NCBI GenBank assembly: GCA_900551445.1
Contig: URWA01000007.1
Location: forward strand, 46,127-110,126
Direction of reading: 5' to 3'
Length of the DNA stretch: 64,000 nucleotides
From: an uncultured Bacteroides sp.
GTDB lineage: Bacteria; Bacteroidota; Bacteroidia; Bacteroidales; Bacteroidaceae
The notes below the pieces were generated by a model. That model searched no databases and was not told the origin of the DNA. It was given only the letters and a program-made list of their open reading frames with translations. The translations under genes were made by a program, and so were the position numbers. Shown here one piece after another: positions 1 through 9,387 of this stretch; within the stretch, counting starts at the first letter, position 1; each line of letters starts with the position of its first letter.

Positions 1-225
1 GTACTGAGGTACGGTGCATCCGCAGGAAGCGATGGCCTGGTGAATTACCAGCGGTCCGTCGCCCGTATTGGTGAACTTGAATTTGCAAGTCACTTTCGGA
101 CTGCTTTCAGAGAAAGCGCCAAAGTTGTATGTAGTCTTTTCAAACGTAATCTGTGCCGTTCCCTGCGCGATGACGAACAGGATGTTCATTACGCACAGCA
201 AGGTAGTAAATAAAATCTTTTTCAT
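1..225 (-). CDS. DUF1573 domain protein, 3' end cut by window edge
   Basis: The first 75 residues of a secreted or periplasmic protein are visible; the rest lies beyond the left edge. It opens with a signal peptide (MKKILFTTLLCV, cleavage probably after residue 20, near VIAQG). The mature part has the start of a DUF1573 Ig-like fold: ITFEKTTYNFG, then FKFTNTGDGPLVI, then the hallmark IASCGCTVP. DUF1573 proteins are very common in Bacteroidota and structural rather than enzymatic; no specific role can be given. It is transcribed leftward and is separated by about 100 bp from the relA-like gene on the same strand, with its own probable -7 box. Confidence 0.85.
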   Translation of the reverse strand, partial: MKKILFTTLLCVMNILFVIAQGTAQITFEKTTYNFGAFSESSPKVTCKFKFTNTGDGPLVIHQAIASCGCTVPQY

Positions 226-261
226 GTTCTTTTGTTTTAATCCTTACTTTTGACAACTCCG

Positions 262-269
262 CAAAGATA
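262..269 (-). promoter_or_regulatory. -7 box of the DUF1573 gene promoter
   Basis: On the minus strand this reads TATCTTTG, matching the Bacteroidota -7 consensus TAnnTTTG, 36 bp upstream of the DUF1573 start. No clear TTTG -33 box is found at the expected 19-21 bp, so the call rests on the -7 box alone. Confidence 0.45.
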
Positions 270-327
270 GTGTTTTTATGCTAAAGGGGTGAATTTGTGT
301 AGGTTTATTAACATACTTGAAGTGTTG

Positions 328-2538
328 TTATCTGTTTACTTGCTTCACTCCTTTCACGGTTTTTATTTTCTTGATCAGCGATTCCAGTTTGGTGTTGTCG
401 TCCACCGTCACGGTCAGCATGCCCGAAAACAGTCCGTCGTGCGAGTCGATGCTGATGGAACGCAGCAGGATATTGTTTTCCTTATTAATAATGGACGTGA
501 TGTTGGTCACGATGCCGATGTCGTCATGCCCGATGATACGGAGCGTGATGGGGTATTGCTTGCCCTGACTCTTTCCGGCCCAGCGTGCCTTGACGATACG
601 GTAGGGGAAGCGGGAACGCATTTCCTTGGCGTTCGGACAGTCGCAACGGTGAATCTTGATACCTCCGTTGATGCTTACAAAGCCGAACACTTCGTCGCCG
701 TAAATCGGGTTGCAGCATTTGGCCAGGGTGAAATCCAGTCCCTTCAGGTTTTGGTCGATGACCAGCACGTCGTCCTTGTAGTCCTTGGCGTCGGTCGGCT
801 GCTGGATGTTGAACGACTCCGCACTGCGGTAACTGATTTCTTCGCGCTGCTCGGTCTCCTTCTTCTGCATGTCGAGGTACTTGTCGATGATATCGTTCAC
901 ATCGATTGACTCGTCGGCAATGCTTTGGTAGAAATCGGTCACGGTCTTGAAGCCCAGTTTCCGGATGAGGCGCATCAGGATGGCTTCATCGTATTCCATT
1001 TTCCGGTTCTTGAATTTCCGTTCCAAGGTTTCCTTGGCAAATTCGGTCTGGCGGGCTGCAATTTCCTTCAGTGCCTGACGTATCTTGTTGCGGGCTTTCG
1101 CCGTGGTGACAAAGGTCAGCCAGTCGCGTTTCGGCGTCTGGGTGTTCGAGGTCATGATTTCCACCTGGTCTCCGCTGTTCAGCTTCTGGCGGAGCTGTAC
1201 GTTCTTGCCATTCACGCGGGCCCCCGTGCACCGGCATCCCAGGTTAGAGTGGATAGAGAAGGCAAAGTCGAGCACGGTGGCTCCCTGCGGCAGTTTGTAC
1301 AAATCGCCTTTGGGAGTGAACACAAACACTTCGTCCTTGTACAAGTCCAGCTTGAACTGATCCATGGCATCCAGGTCGTTGTCAGCATTCTCCAGGGTTT
1401 CCCGGATGGAGTTCAGCCATTCGTCCAGTCCGCTTTCTCCCTTGATGCCTTTGTATCGCCAGTGGGCGGCAAGTCCTTTTTCGGCAATCTCATCCATGCG
1501 TTCCGTACGGATTTGTACCTCTACCCATTTACCTTCCGGTCCCATGACGGTGATGTGCAAGGACTCGTATCCGTTGCTTTTCGGCACGGACAGCCAGTCG
1601 CGCAGACGCTTGGGGTTGGGCAGGTACATGTCGGTCACGATGGAGTAGGCCTGCCAGCATTCCTGTTTCTCCTTGTCGAGCGGAGAATCGAGGATGATGC
1701 GGATGGCAAACAGGTCGTACACGCCTTCGAAGGGGCATCCCTGCTTCTTCATCTTCTGGTAGATGGAGTGGATGGACTTGGTACGTCCCTTCATGTGGAA
1801 CTTCAGTCCGGCCTCTTCCAGCTTTTTCTTGATCGGTTCGATGAATGCGTCAATGTAGCGGTCGCGCGCCTGCTTGGTGGCATTCAGCTTCTCCTTGATA
1901 TAATAGTACACGTCGTGCTGCGTGTATTTCAGTGACAAATCCTCCAGTTCCGATTTCAGTTTGTACAGTCCCAGTTTGTGGGCCAGCGGGGCATACAGGT
2001 AGGCTGCTTCGTTGGCTACTTCCAGTCGGGCTTCTTCATTCGGACTGTCCTTGATTTGCCGCATCAGGTTCACACGGTCGGCAATGATGATCAGGATTAC
2101 CCGCATGTCTTCGGCAAACGACAGAAGCAGGTTGCGGAAGTTTTCCGATTCGATGATGGGACTCTTGGAATACAGCTCGTTGATTTTTACGAGCCCACGG
2201 ATGATGCCGGCCACGTCTTCTCCGTATTCCTCCTTGACGGACTCCAAGCTGCACAAGTTGTATTTCACAGACTCATGAAGCATGATGCCCAGAATCGAGG
2301 CACGGCGCATCCCGATTTCTTCGGCTACGATGACAGCTGTCTGCATGTCCTTGATGATGGGGTTCATCTGGAAGACATTCCGCGGAATGGTTCCTTCCGA
2401 CATGGCTTTTATGAGGTGGTTCTTCAGTTTGCGGCAGTCATCTTTTTGTAACGTGTCTTTTGATAGTAATAACAGCCTTTTGTAAAGCTGAATCAGTTGT
2501 TTGTGCTCTTCCGGCGTGAAAAATTCATTGTTCTCCAT
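328..2538 (-). CDS. relA: RelA/SpoT family (p)ppGpp synthetase with degenerate hydrolase domain
   Basis: Stringent-response enzyme that transfers pyrophosphate from ATP to GDP/GTP. 736 residues with the usual long-RSH order: HD hydrolase fold (about 20-190), synthetase (about 230-360), TGS (about 390-450), C-terminal ACT (about 660-736). The synthetase looks active: GRTKSIHSIYQK near 251, YDLFAIR at 274, NGYESLH at 322, VEVQIRT at 339. The hydrolase does not: the HD pair is HE (88-89), the following ED is KY, the ADRLHNMR motif reads ADRVNLMR, and the earlier HP is NP. The loop RLRD at 311-314 resembles the RxKD of bifunctional enzymes rather than the ExDD of RelA. I infer a synthetase-dominant RSH, with a separate SpoT-like hydrolase elsewhere in the genome. 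Confidence 0.93.
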   Translation of the reverse strand: MENNEFFTPEEHKQLIQLYKRLLLLSKDTLQKDDCRKLKNHLIKAMSEGTIPRNVFQMNPIIKDMQTAVIVAEEIGMRRASILGIMLHESVKYNLCSLESVKEEYGEDVAGIIRGLVKINELYSKSPIIESENFRNLLLSFAEDMRVILIIIADRVNLMRQIKDSPNEEARLEVANEAAYLYAPLAHKLGLYKLKSELEDLSLKYTQHDVYYYIKEKLNATKQARDRYIDAFIEPIKKKLEEAGLKFHMKGRTKSIHSIYQKMKKQGCPFEGVYDLFAIRIILDSPLDKEKQECWQAYSIVTDMYLPNPKRLRDWLSVPKSNGYESLHITVMGPEGKWVEVQIRTERMDEIAEKGLAAHWRYKGIKGESGLDEWLNSIRETLENADNDLDAMDQFKLDLYKDEVFVFTPKGDLYKLPQGATVLDFAFSIHSNLGCRCTGARVNGKNVQLRQKLNSGDQVEIMTSNTQTPKRDWLTFVTTAKARNKIRQALKEIAARQTEFAKETLERKFKNRKMEYDEAILMRLIRKLGFKTVTDFYQSIADESIDVNDIIDKYLDMQKKETEQREEISYRSAESFNIQQPTDAKDYKDDVLVIDQNLKGLDFTLAKCCNPIYGDEVFGFVSINGGIKIHRCDCPNAKEMRSRFPYRIVKARWAGKSQGKQYPITLRIIGHDDIGIVTNITSIINKENNILLRSISIDSHDGLFSGMLTVTVDDNTKLESLIKKIKTVKGVKQVNR

Positions 2539-2613
2539 AATGCCTCGTTTTGTTGTTTGTGGGTAAAGTTACTTTTTTTTCATAGATATGGTACATTCTT
2601 ACCGTATTTTTTC

Positions 2614-2621
2614 TATTTTTG
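2614..2621 (+). promoter_or_regulatory. -7 box of the DUF4301 gene promoter
   Basis: TATTTTTG, a match to TAnnTTTG, 50 bp upstream of the DUF4301 start codon, in the divergent gap with the relA-like gene. No TTTG -33 box is visible. Confidence 0.45.
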
Positions 2622-2670
2622 AGCATGATTCTGGATAAGAAAAGAATATTCATTACCTAAATAAAACAAT

Positions 2671-4194
2671 ATGTTAACACACGAAGACAAAGAATTGTTG
2701 GCCAAGAAGGGCATTTCGGAAGAGAAAATTGCCGAACAGTTGGCTTGTTTTGAGAAAGGTTTTCCGTTCCTGAAATTGTCGGCAGCGGCTTCTGTAGAAA
2801 ACGGAGGCATCATGAAGGCTGAAGACAAAGATTTCGAACGGTATCTTGCGGCATGGGATGCTTACAAGGATGGGGAGAAGAAAATTGTCAAGTTTGTGCC
2901 GGCTTCGGGAGCTGCCAGCCGTATGTTCAAGAATATGTTTGAGTTCTTAGGGGCAGATTACGACAAACCGACAACGGATTTCGAGAAGAAGTTCTTCGAC
3001 CACATCCATGACTTCGCGTTCTACAACGACCTGAATGCGGCTTGCATGGACAATACGGGCAAGAACATTGATGCCTTGTTGTCGGAACAGAACTACAAAG
3101 CCATTGTATCCAATTTGCTGGAGGCTGCCGGTCTGAACTACGGTGCCCTTCCGAAAGGATTGCTCAAGTTCCACCGTTATGCCGATGGCGTACGTACTCC
3201 GCTGGAAGAACATCTGGTAGAAGGTGCGTTGTATGCAGCCGGAAAAACAGGTGAAGTGAACGTGCATTTCACGGTGTCTACCGAACACCGGGCTTTGTTT
3301 GAAAAACTGGTGGCTGCCAAGGTGGGTGAATATGAGGCTAAATATGGTACAAAATTCCATATCAGTTTCTCTGAACAGAAACCGAGCACGGATACGGTAG
3401 CGGCCGATATGGACAACAAACCTTTCCGCGACAAAGACGGCAAGCTGTTGTTCCGTCCGGGTGGTCACGGGGCTTTGATCGAGAACCTGAACGACTTGGA
3501 TGCCGATATCGTATTCATCAAGAACATCGACAACGTGGTGCCCGACCGTCTGAAGGCGGATACCGTGACTTACAAGAAATTGCTGGCCGGTGTATTGGTC
3601 ACTTTGCAGAAGCAGGCTTTCGAATACCTGGAACTGCTGGACAGCGGCCACTACAGCCACGAACAGCTGGAAACGATTATCCGTTTCGTACAGCAGCAGT
3701 TGCGTTGCCGCAGAACCGACCTGAAAGAACTGGAAGATGCCGACCTGGTTATCTATCTGCGCAAGAAACTGAACCGTCCGATGCGTGTGTGCGGTATGGT
3801 GAAGAACGTGGGCGAACCGGGCGGTGGTCCGTTCCTGGCTTACAATCCGGATGGAACCATCTCTCTCCAGATTCTGGAAAGTTCACAGATTGACATGAAA
3901 GACCCGGAAAAGAAAGCGATGTTCGAAAAAGGTACGCACTTCAATCCGGTGGATTTGGTATGTGCCATCCGCGATTACAAAGGCCGCAAGTTCAACTTGC
4001 TGGAACATGTGGACAAGGCTACCGGTTTCATCTCATACAAGTCGAAGAACGGAAAGGACTTGAAAGCCCTCGAATTGCCGGGCTTGTGGAACGGTTCCAT
4101 GAGCGACTGGAATACGGTGTTCGTAGAAGTGCCGTTGAGCACATTCAATCCGGTAAAGACCGTGAACGATTTGTTGCGTGAACAGCATCAGTAA
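2671..4194 (+). CDS. DUF4301 family protein
   Basis: 507-residue cytoplasmic protein of the Bacteroidota DUF4301 family, with no signal peptide or membrane segment. Near residue 70 it has FVPASGAASRMFK, a glycine-rich basic loop like the nucleotide-binding loop of sugar nucleotidyltransferases, and later FRPGGHGALIENLN and IFIKNIDNVVPD-type stretches (about 265-290) that recall UDP-sugar pyrophosphorylases. A nucleotidyltransferase-like fold is therefore plausible, but the reaction is not established from the sequence. The gene is monocistronic, with its own -7 box upstream and a strong hairpin terminator immediately downstream. Confidence 0.85.
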   Translation: MLTHEDKELLAKKGISEEKIAEQLACFEKGFPFLKLSAAASVENGGIMKAEDKDFERYLAAWDAYKDGEKKIVKFVPASGAASRMFKNMFEFLGADYDKPTTDFEKKFFDHIHDFAFYNDLNAACMDNTGKNIDALLSEQNYKAIVSNLLEAAGLNYGALPKGLLKFHRYADGVRTPLEEHLVEGALYAAGKTGEVNVHFTVSTEHRALFEKLVAAKVGEYEAKYGTKFHISFSEQKPSTDTVAADMDNKPFRDKDGKLLFRPGGHGALIENLNDLDADIVFIKNIDNVVPDRLKADTVTYKKLLAGVLVTLQKQAFEYLELLDSGHYSHEQLETIIRFVQQQLRCRRTDLKELEDADLVIYLRKKLNRPMRVCGMVKNVGEPGGGPFLAYNPDGTISLQILESSQIDMKDPEKKAMFEKGTHFNPVDLVCAIRDYKGRKFNLLEHVDKATGFISYKSKNGKDLKALELPGLWNGSMSDWNTVFVEVPLSTFNPVKTVNDLLREQHQ

Positions 4195-4217
4195 GCAGTG
4201 ATTGACCGAAAATAAGA

Positions 4218-4254
4218 AAGTCCGCTTGTCTGCGTAAGACGGGCGGACTTTTTT
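4218..4254. terminator. Hairpin terminator between DUF4301 gene and AraC-type gene
   Basis: AAGTCCGCTTGTCT pairs with AGACGGGCGGACTT across a 5-base loop, followed by T6 on the plus strand. It sits between two convergent genes and could serve both, but the T-run is better on the plus strand. Confidence 0.85.
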
Positions 4255-4281
4255 GTCTTCATGTATACCGATTTTCTATTT

Positions 4282-5196
4282 TTACTGCGCCTCTTCGTTT
4301 TGCTGCGACAGCTTTTCCCGGTATTCTTTGGGAGAGATACCCAGGTTCCTTTTCACATACTTACCGAAAAACGACAACGTGGGGAAATTCAGTTCGTTGG
4401 CAATTTCCTTGATGCTTTTGTCTGGACATTTCAGCAGATATTCCACATCTTTCATGACATAACTGGTAATCAGCTCGGATGCCGTTTGCCCGGAATTTTC
4501 CTTGCAGATGGACGACAGGTATTTGGGGGTAACAAACAGCCGGCTGGCATAGTAGCTTACGGCGCGTTCCTTGGGGTAGGACGAAACCAGCAGTTCGATG
4601 AAAGCATTGAACAGGTTATTGGAGGAGCTGAAACTGGTGGGCTGCAGCTGGATGTATTTTTCCATAGCATCCTGAAACTCGTAGATGAAGGCCTGTAGAA
4701 GAGAGTTGATGAGCTCTCTCTGGTGACGATGGGGGGCTCCAGTCAGTTTGGAGTGCAGCAGATTGTAATATTGATAGAAAAGTTGGCTCTCTTCTTCGTT
4801 GAGCGACATAATGGGATGCTGTTCCAGGAATAACCGGGAATACCAGCTGCTTGGACAGGAAGACATGACGAATACGCGTTTGGCATATTCCGGAGAGAGG
4901 AGGAAGCCGTAACATTCAAAGTCTTCTTCCGTAGTGCCATGTTTGAGCAGGGTTTGCGGATGGCAAATCAGCAATTCGTTGGGCCCGATGTCGTGAATCT
5001 GGTCGTTAATGGATAAGGAGGAATGTCCTTTCACGCACAGAATGGCGAGGAAGAAATCGGTCCTGACACAGGTGTGGGTGAAATCATCCAGTTTATTTGT
5101 CAAGTTCAGTAGGATAATCTGTTCGTCCTTATAGGCCACTACCTCTTCCATAATCTCGGTACTGGACATTCTGATGAGTTCTATTTCTTTCTCCAT
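4282..5196 (-). CDS. AraC family transcriptional regulator
   Basis: 304 residues when started at MEKEIELIRM; upstream in-frame codons would run back through the operator-like repeats and are unlikely to be translated. The N-terminal half is a cupin-like sensor. The C-terminal ~100 residues hold the two AraC helix-turn-helix motifs, the second ending in KSIKEIANELNFPTLSFF and GISPKEYREKL. It is divergent from an RND efflux operon, the classic layout of a local activator responding to a pump substrate. The intergenic region carries three copies of a 16-bp site that could be its operator. The regulator is intact although two of its presumed target genes are broken. Confidence 0.9.
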   Translation of the reverse strand: MEKEIELIRMSSTEIMEEVVAYKDEQIILLNLTNKLDDFTHTCVRTDFFLAILCVKGHSSLSINDQIHDIGPNELLICHPQTLLKHGTTEEDFECYGFLLSPEYAKRVFVMSSCPSSWYSRLFLEQHPIMSLNEEESQLFYQYYNLLHSKLTGAPHRHQRELINSLLQAFIYEFQDAMEKYIQLQPTSFSSSNNLFNAFIELLVSSYPKERAVSYYASRLFVTPKYLSSICKENSGQTASELITSYVMKDVEYLLKCPDKSIKEIANELNFPTLSFFGKYVKRNLGISPKEYREKLSQQNEEAQ

Positions 5197-5251
5197 AAAT
5201 ATATTCACTCTGGTTTTCGGATGCAAATGAACTGAATGTTTTCCAATTATC

Positions 5252-5341
5252 GGTGTTCTATTTTTCCTGATGAGTATTCTGTTTGGGAAATTGTGCCATG
5301 TGCGGGAAAAATGGAACACTTCCGAGGTGTTCTATCTATCC
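5252..5341. promoter_or_regulatory. Three-copy operator-like repeat between AraC gene and efflux operon
   Basis: GGTGTTCTATTTTTCC at 5252-5267 and GGTGTTCTATCTATCC at 5326-5341 are direct repeats (14/16 identical) 74 bp apart, about seven helical turns. Between them, 5305-5319 holds the same site inverted (reverse complement GTGTTCCATTTTTCC). Direct repeats with helical phasing in a divergent AraC promoter region are typical of AraC-family half-sites. Binding by the adjacent regulator is inferred. Confidence 0.6.
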
Positions 5342-5408
5342 TATGTAGTGTGTAATGCCTTTTTCTTTGCGCTCACAAATCGTAGACATACTAAATAGGA
5401 TAAGATTT

Positions 5409-6434
5409 ATGAAAGAATTGCATTGGATGGCCATAGGCTCATTGGTGGTCTTGATGTCAGGATGCGGAAGCAGAGAGCAGGCTTCGCAGCAGGTAGAACC
5501 TGTAAAGGTAAAGGTCATGACCGTAGCGTCATCAGTTCGGAATGAAACCGTCCGTTTTTCGGGTACGGTGCAAGAGGAAAACGGGAGCGCGTTGAGTTTT
5601 CCGCTGATGGGAAGAGTGAAGTCGGTACAGGTGGATTTAGGAAGCCGGGTGCGGCAGGGACAGTTGCTGGCTACTTTGGACGAAGCGTCCGTAGAAAGCA
5701 CGTATCAGGCGGCAAAGGCGGCCTTGAAGCAGGCGGAAGATGCCTACCGGCGTATGAAGGAGCTGCATGAAAAAGGAAGTCTGGCCGACATGAAGTGGGT
5801 GGAAGTGCAGAGCAAGTTGCAGCAGGCCCAGTCCATGGAGGCAGTGGCCCGGAAGAACCTGACAGACTGTCGGCTGGTGGCTCCGTTTGCCGGGGTGATT
5901 GCCGAAAAGAACCTGGAAGTAGGGCAGAATGTGGTGCCCGGGGTACAGGTCATGAAGCTGGTGTCCGACGACCGTCTGAAAGTACGGATTGCCGTGCCGG
6001 AAACGGAAATCATGCACGTGACGAAAGGTCAGAAAGCAGTGATAGAGGCTCCGGTGCTGAACGGCAGACAGGCAGAAGGGGTGGTGATGGAGAAAGGTAT
6101 CCAGGCCAATCCGCTGTCACGGTCGTATGAGGTGAACATCGGTATTCAGACGCCGCACACGGGCTTGCTTCCCGGTATGGTGACGGAGGTATGACTGCAG
6201 GATGCCGACAAGAGTCAGACCTGCGTACTTCCTGCCAGCGTGATTCAGCTGGATGAAAGCAACCGCTATTTCGTGTGGGTGAAGGGAGCAGACGGCAAAG
6301 CCTCCAAGCGCGTGGTGACGTGTGGCAAGTTCACGGCAAGCGGAGTAACGGTGGTGGCCGGATTGAGTGAAGGAGAGGAAGTGATTGTGGAAGGCCAGCA
6401 GAAGGTGTGTGAAGGCACGCCGTTGGCTATATAA
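5409..6434 (+). pseudogene. RND efflux periplasmic adaptor (HlyD family), interrupted by an in-frame stop
   Basis: Membrane-fusion lipoprotein of an RND pump. It starts at MKELHWMAIG with lipobox LMSGCGS, then has a lipoyl-like half (VRFSGTVQEENGSALSFPL), an alpha-hairpin rich in Gln/Ala, and a beta-barrel half. The frame is stopped by TGA at 6192-6194, codon 262, directly after LLPGMVTEV, then continues in the same frame for 80 more codons with clear homology (VLPASVIQLDESNRYFVW, then VVAGLSEGEEVIVEGQQKV) to a normal end at 6434. The full frame would be 341 residues. A single substitution (for example CGA to TGA) explains it. The truncated product would lack the membrane-proximal domain and is probably non-functional. 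Sequencing error is the alternative. Confidence 0.85.
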
Positions 6435-6449
6435 AAATAGGTAAAGCAC

Positions 6450-9351
6450 ATGGAAAAGAAACGGAACATAGTAGAGTGGGCCATGCATTATCGCCAGATT
6501 GTGATACTGGTGACATGCTGCCTGGTGGCATTCGGTATATACAGTTTGCCGCAGATGCAGAAAAATGAGTTCCCGGATTTTACCATACGACAGGGAATGG
6601 TGATTGCCGTGGCTCCCGGGAACACGGTCAATGAGATGGTGGAACAGGTGACGAAGCCATTGGAAAACTACATCTTTACCTACAAAGAGGTGAAGAAGGA
6701 AAAGACTTTTTCGACCATCCGCGACGGAATTGTCTTTGTGCAGGTGGAACTGAACGACGACCTGAACAACAAGGATGAGTTCTGGAGTAAGTTCAAGCAC
6801 GGAGTGGCCGCGTTCAAGTCGGAGCTGCCGCCGAATGTGCTGGCCGTGCAGGTGATGGATGATTTCGCTGAACGAACAGCTCATCGCCGGACAGTTGTTC
6901 GCCAAGGGCTTTGTGACCACCGGCGGACGCATACAGACTCCGGAGTATGTCTTGCCGGTGCACGTGGAGAAGACGTTCAACACGCTCTACGACGTGCAGC
7001 AGCAGATTGTCTACAGCGATCCCTCGGGCAATGTGGTACGTCTGCAGGATGTGGCCCGCGTGGTGAAGGAATACCCTCATGCCGACAGTTACATCAAGAA
7101 CAACGGCACGAAATGCATTTTGCTGAGTGTGGAAATGAAAAAAGGCAAGAACATCGTGCAGATGGGCGATGACATCAACCAGGTGCTGGAAGAGTTCAAG
7201 AAGGAATTGCCTTCGGAAGTCAATATGTACCGCATTACGGACCAGGCGCAGGTGGTGGGCGACAGTGTCTATGACTTTTTGCGCGAGCTGGTCATTGCCA
7301 TTGTGGCCGTGGTGATTGTGGTGATGCTGCTGTTGCCGCTGCGGGTAGCACTGGTGGCTGCTTCCACCATTCCGATTACCATCTTTATTTCGTTGGGGCT
7401 TTTTTATGCCTTTGGCATCGAACTGAACACCGTGACGCTGGCAGCCCTGATTGTGACCTTGGGAATGATTGTGGACAATTCCATCGTCATTATCGACAGC
7501 TACCTGGAGAAAATCGGAGAGGGGATGTCGCGCTGGCATGCATCCATTTACAGTGCCACGCATTTCTTCAAATCCATCTTCTCGGCTACGCTGGCCATCA
7601 GTATCACGTTCTTCCCCTTCCTGATTGTGATTCCGGGCATGATACACGACTTCCTGCTGAGCTTCCCTTGGTCCATTACGCTGATTCTGAGCATCTCCCT
7701 GCTGGTAGCCATGCTGCTGGTACCGTTCATGCAGTTCTGGTTCATCCGGAAGCCGGTGCCTTCGCACAAAAAGGGTTTCTCGTTCATGGAGTTTCTGCAG
7801 ACCTATTACAACAAACTATTGGACAAATGTTTTGCCCATCCCTACATCACCCTGATGGGGGGAGTGGCTTCTGTCGTGATAGGTATCTTCCTGATGGGAA
7901 AACTGCCGCAGAAACTGATGCCGGTGGCCGACCGTAACCAGTTTGCCGTGGAGATTTATCTGCCTACGGGAACGGCGGTGGAAAAGACCGCCTGGGCGGC
8001 CGATACGATGGAACAGGTGTTCCGCAAGGACCCGAGGGTGGTCTCCGTCACTTCGTTTGTGGGCTGTTCTTCGCCCCGTTTCCATACGGCATACGCCCCT
8101 CAGTTAGGAGGAACCAACTATGCCCAGCTGATTGTGAACACCAAGGGCAACAAGGAAACCGAGGAGCTGCTGGATGAGTATTCCCCGCGCTACACCGATG
8201 CCTTCCCCGATGTGCGGGTAAGGTTCAAGCAAATCAGTTTCAGCCAGGCGGTTTATCCGATTGAGCTTCGTCTGAGTGGTGAGAACCTGGATTCATTGAA
8301 AACCGTAGCCGGAAAATACCTGAGCTTGTTGCGCCAGATGCCGGAAATACGGCTGGCGCAGACCAATTTCAGTGAGCCGCAGACTTCGGCCAAGGTGGTG
8401 CTGAAAGAAGATGAGGCTTCACGCCTGGGTATCCAGAACGCCCAGTTGGAAACCACGCTGGCCATGCGCTACGGCGACGGACTGAAGGTGGCCCACGTGT
8501 GGGAAGGCGATTATGACATTCCGGTAGCCCTGAAAAGCGAGAAAGCCGACTGTGCCGGTTTCTCCGACCTGGAAAACGAGCTGATTCCGGTGTTGGGAGG
8601 TACGCAGGTGCCTTTGCGTCAGGTGGCAGAAGTGGTGCCCTCTGTGAAAGACGGGCAGCTGGTCCGCCGGAACGGAGTCTATACGATTACGGTGATGGCC
8701 GATGTGCGCCGGGATGTGAATGTGGCTTCCCTGACCCGCGTCATCAAGGAAAAACTGGCTTCTATCCCTTTGCCGGAGAAAGTGACACTGACTTACGGGG
8801 GTGACGACGAGCAGGACAACGAGAATCTTCCTCCCATCATGGGAGCGCTGGCCATTGCCGCCTTCATCATCTTCTTCATCCTGCTGGCCCATTTCCGGCG
8901 CATCAGCATTGCCCTGCTGATTTTTGCCAGCATGACGCTCTGCCTTTTCGGAACGGCTACGGGTGTACTGATTCAGGGAGTGGATTTCGGTATGACCTGT
9001 ACGCTGGGTATCATCAGCCTGATGGGTATCATTGTACGTAACGGCATTATCATGATTGACTATGCAGAAGAGTTGCGGGCTACGGAGAAACTCTGTGTGC
9101 GCGATGCCATCTACCATTCGGCCTGCCGCCGTATGCGGCCTATCTTCCTGACTTCGGCTGCGGCTTCCATGGGAGTCATCCCGATGATATTGGGCAAGAG
9201 TGGACTTTGGATGCCGATGGGTACGGTGATTTGCTACGGTACGCTGATTACCATGCTCTTCCTGCTGACGGTGCTTCCGGTGGCTTATCTGGTGATATTC
9301 AGGGGAAGTACCCGGAAACGTGCCCGGTTGGAGGCCTTGGAAAATGCCTGA
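6450..9351 (+). pseudogene. RND efflux transporter permease, broken by internal deletion and frameshift
   Basis: Inner-membrane proton-driven pump of the AcrB/MMPL superfamily. The first ~139 codons (MEKKRNIVEW to VLAVQVMDDF) are the start of the pump: TM1 and the first part of the porter domain. At about 6860-6867 the frame shifts by one and homology resumes in another frame with LNEQLIAGQLFAKGF, continuing intact to 9351 through TM4 with the proton-relay region LGMIVDNSIVIID and the second half. Compared with normal RND pumps of about 1,030 residues, roughly 60-80 residues of porter domain are missing at the join, so this is a deletion, not just an indel. It lies 15 bp after the stop-interrupted adaptor gene and before an intact TolC-like gene. 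Confidence 0.85.
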
Positions 9352-9387
9352 CGGGGCAATTAGGAATCAAGATAAAGAAGAATCATT

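Noticed and set aside
925..1935. Long plus-strand open frame opposite the relA-like gene
   Set aside because: It is an antisense shadow of the RSH coding frame; its translation has no recognisable domain.
6192..6194. TGA in the efflux adaptor gene as a selenocysteine or recoded codon
   Set aside because: Adaptors have no conserved Cys/Sec there, no selenocysteine insertion hairpin is visible and the next gene is also broken; a nonsense mutation is simpler.
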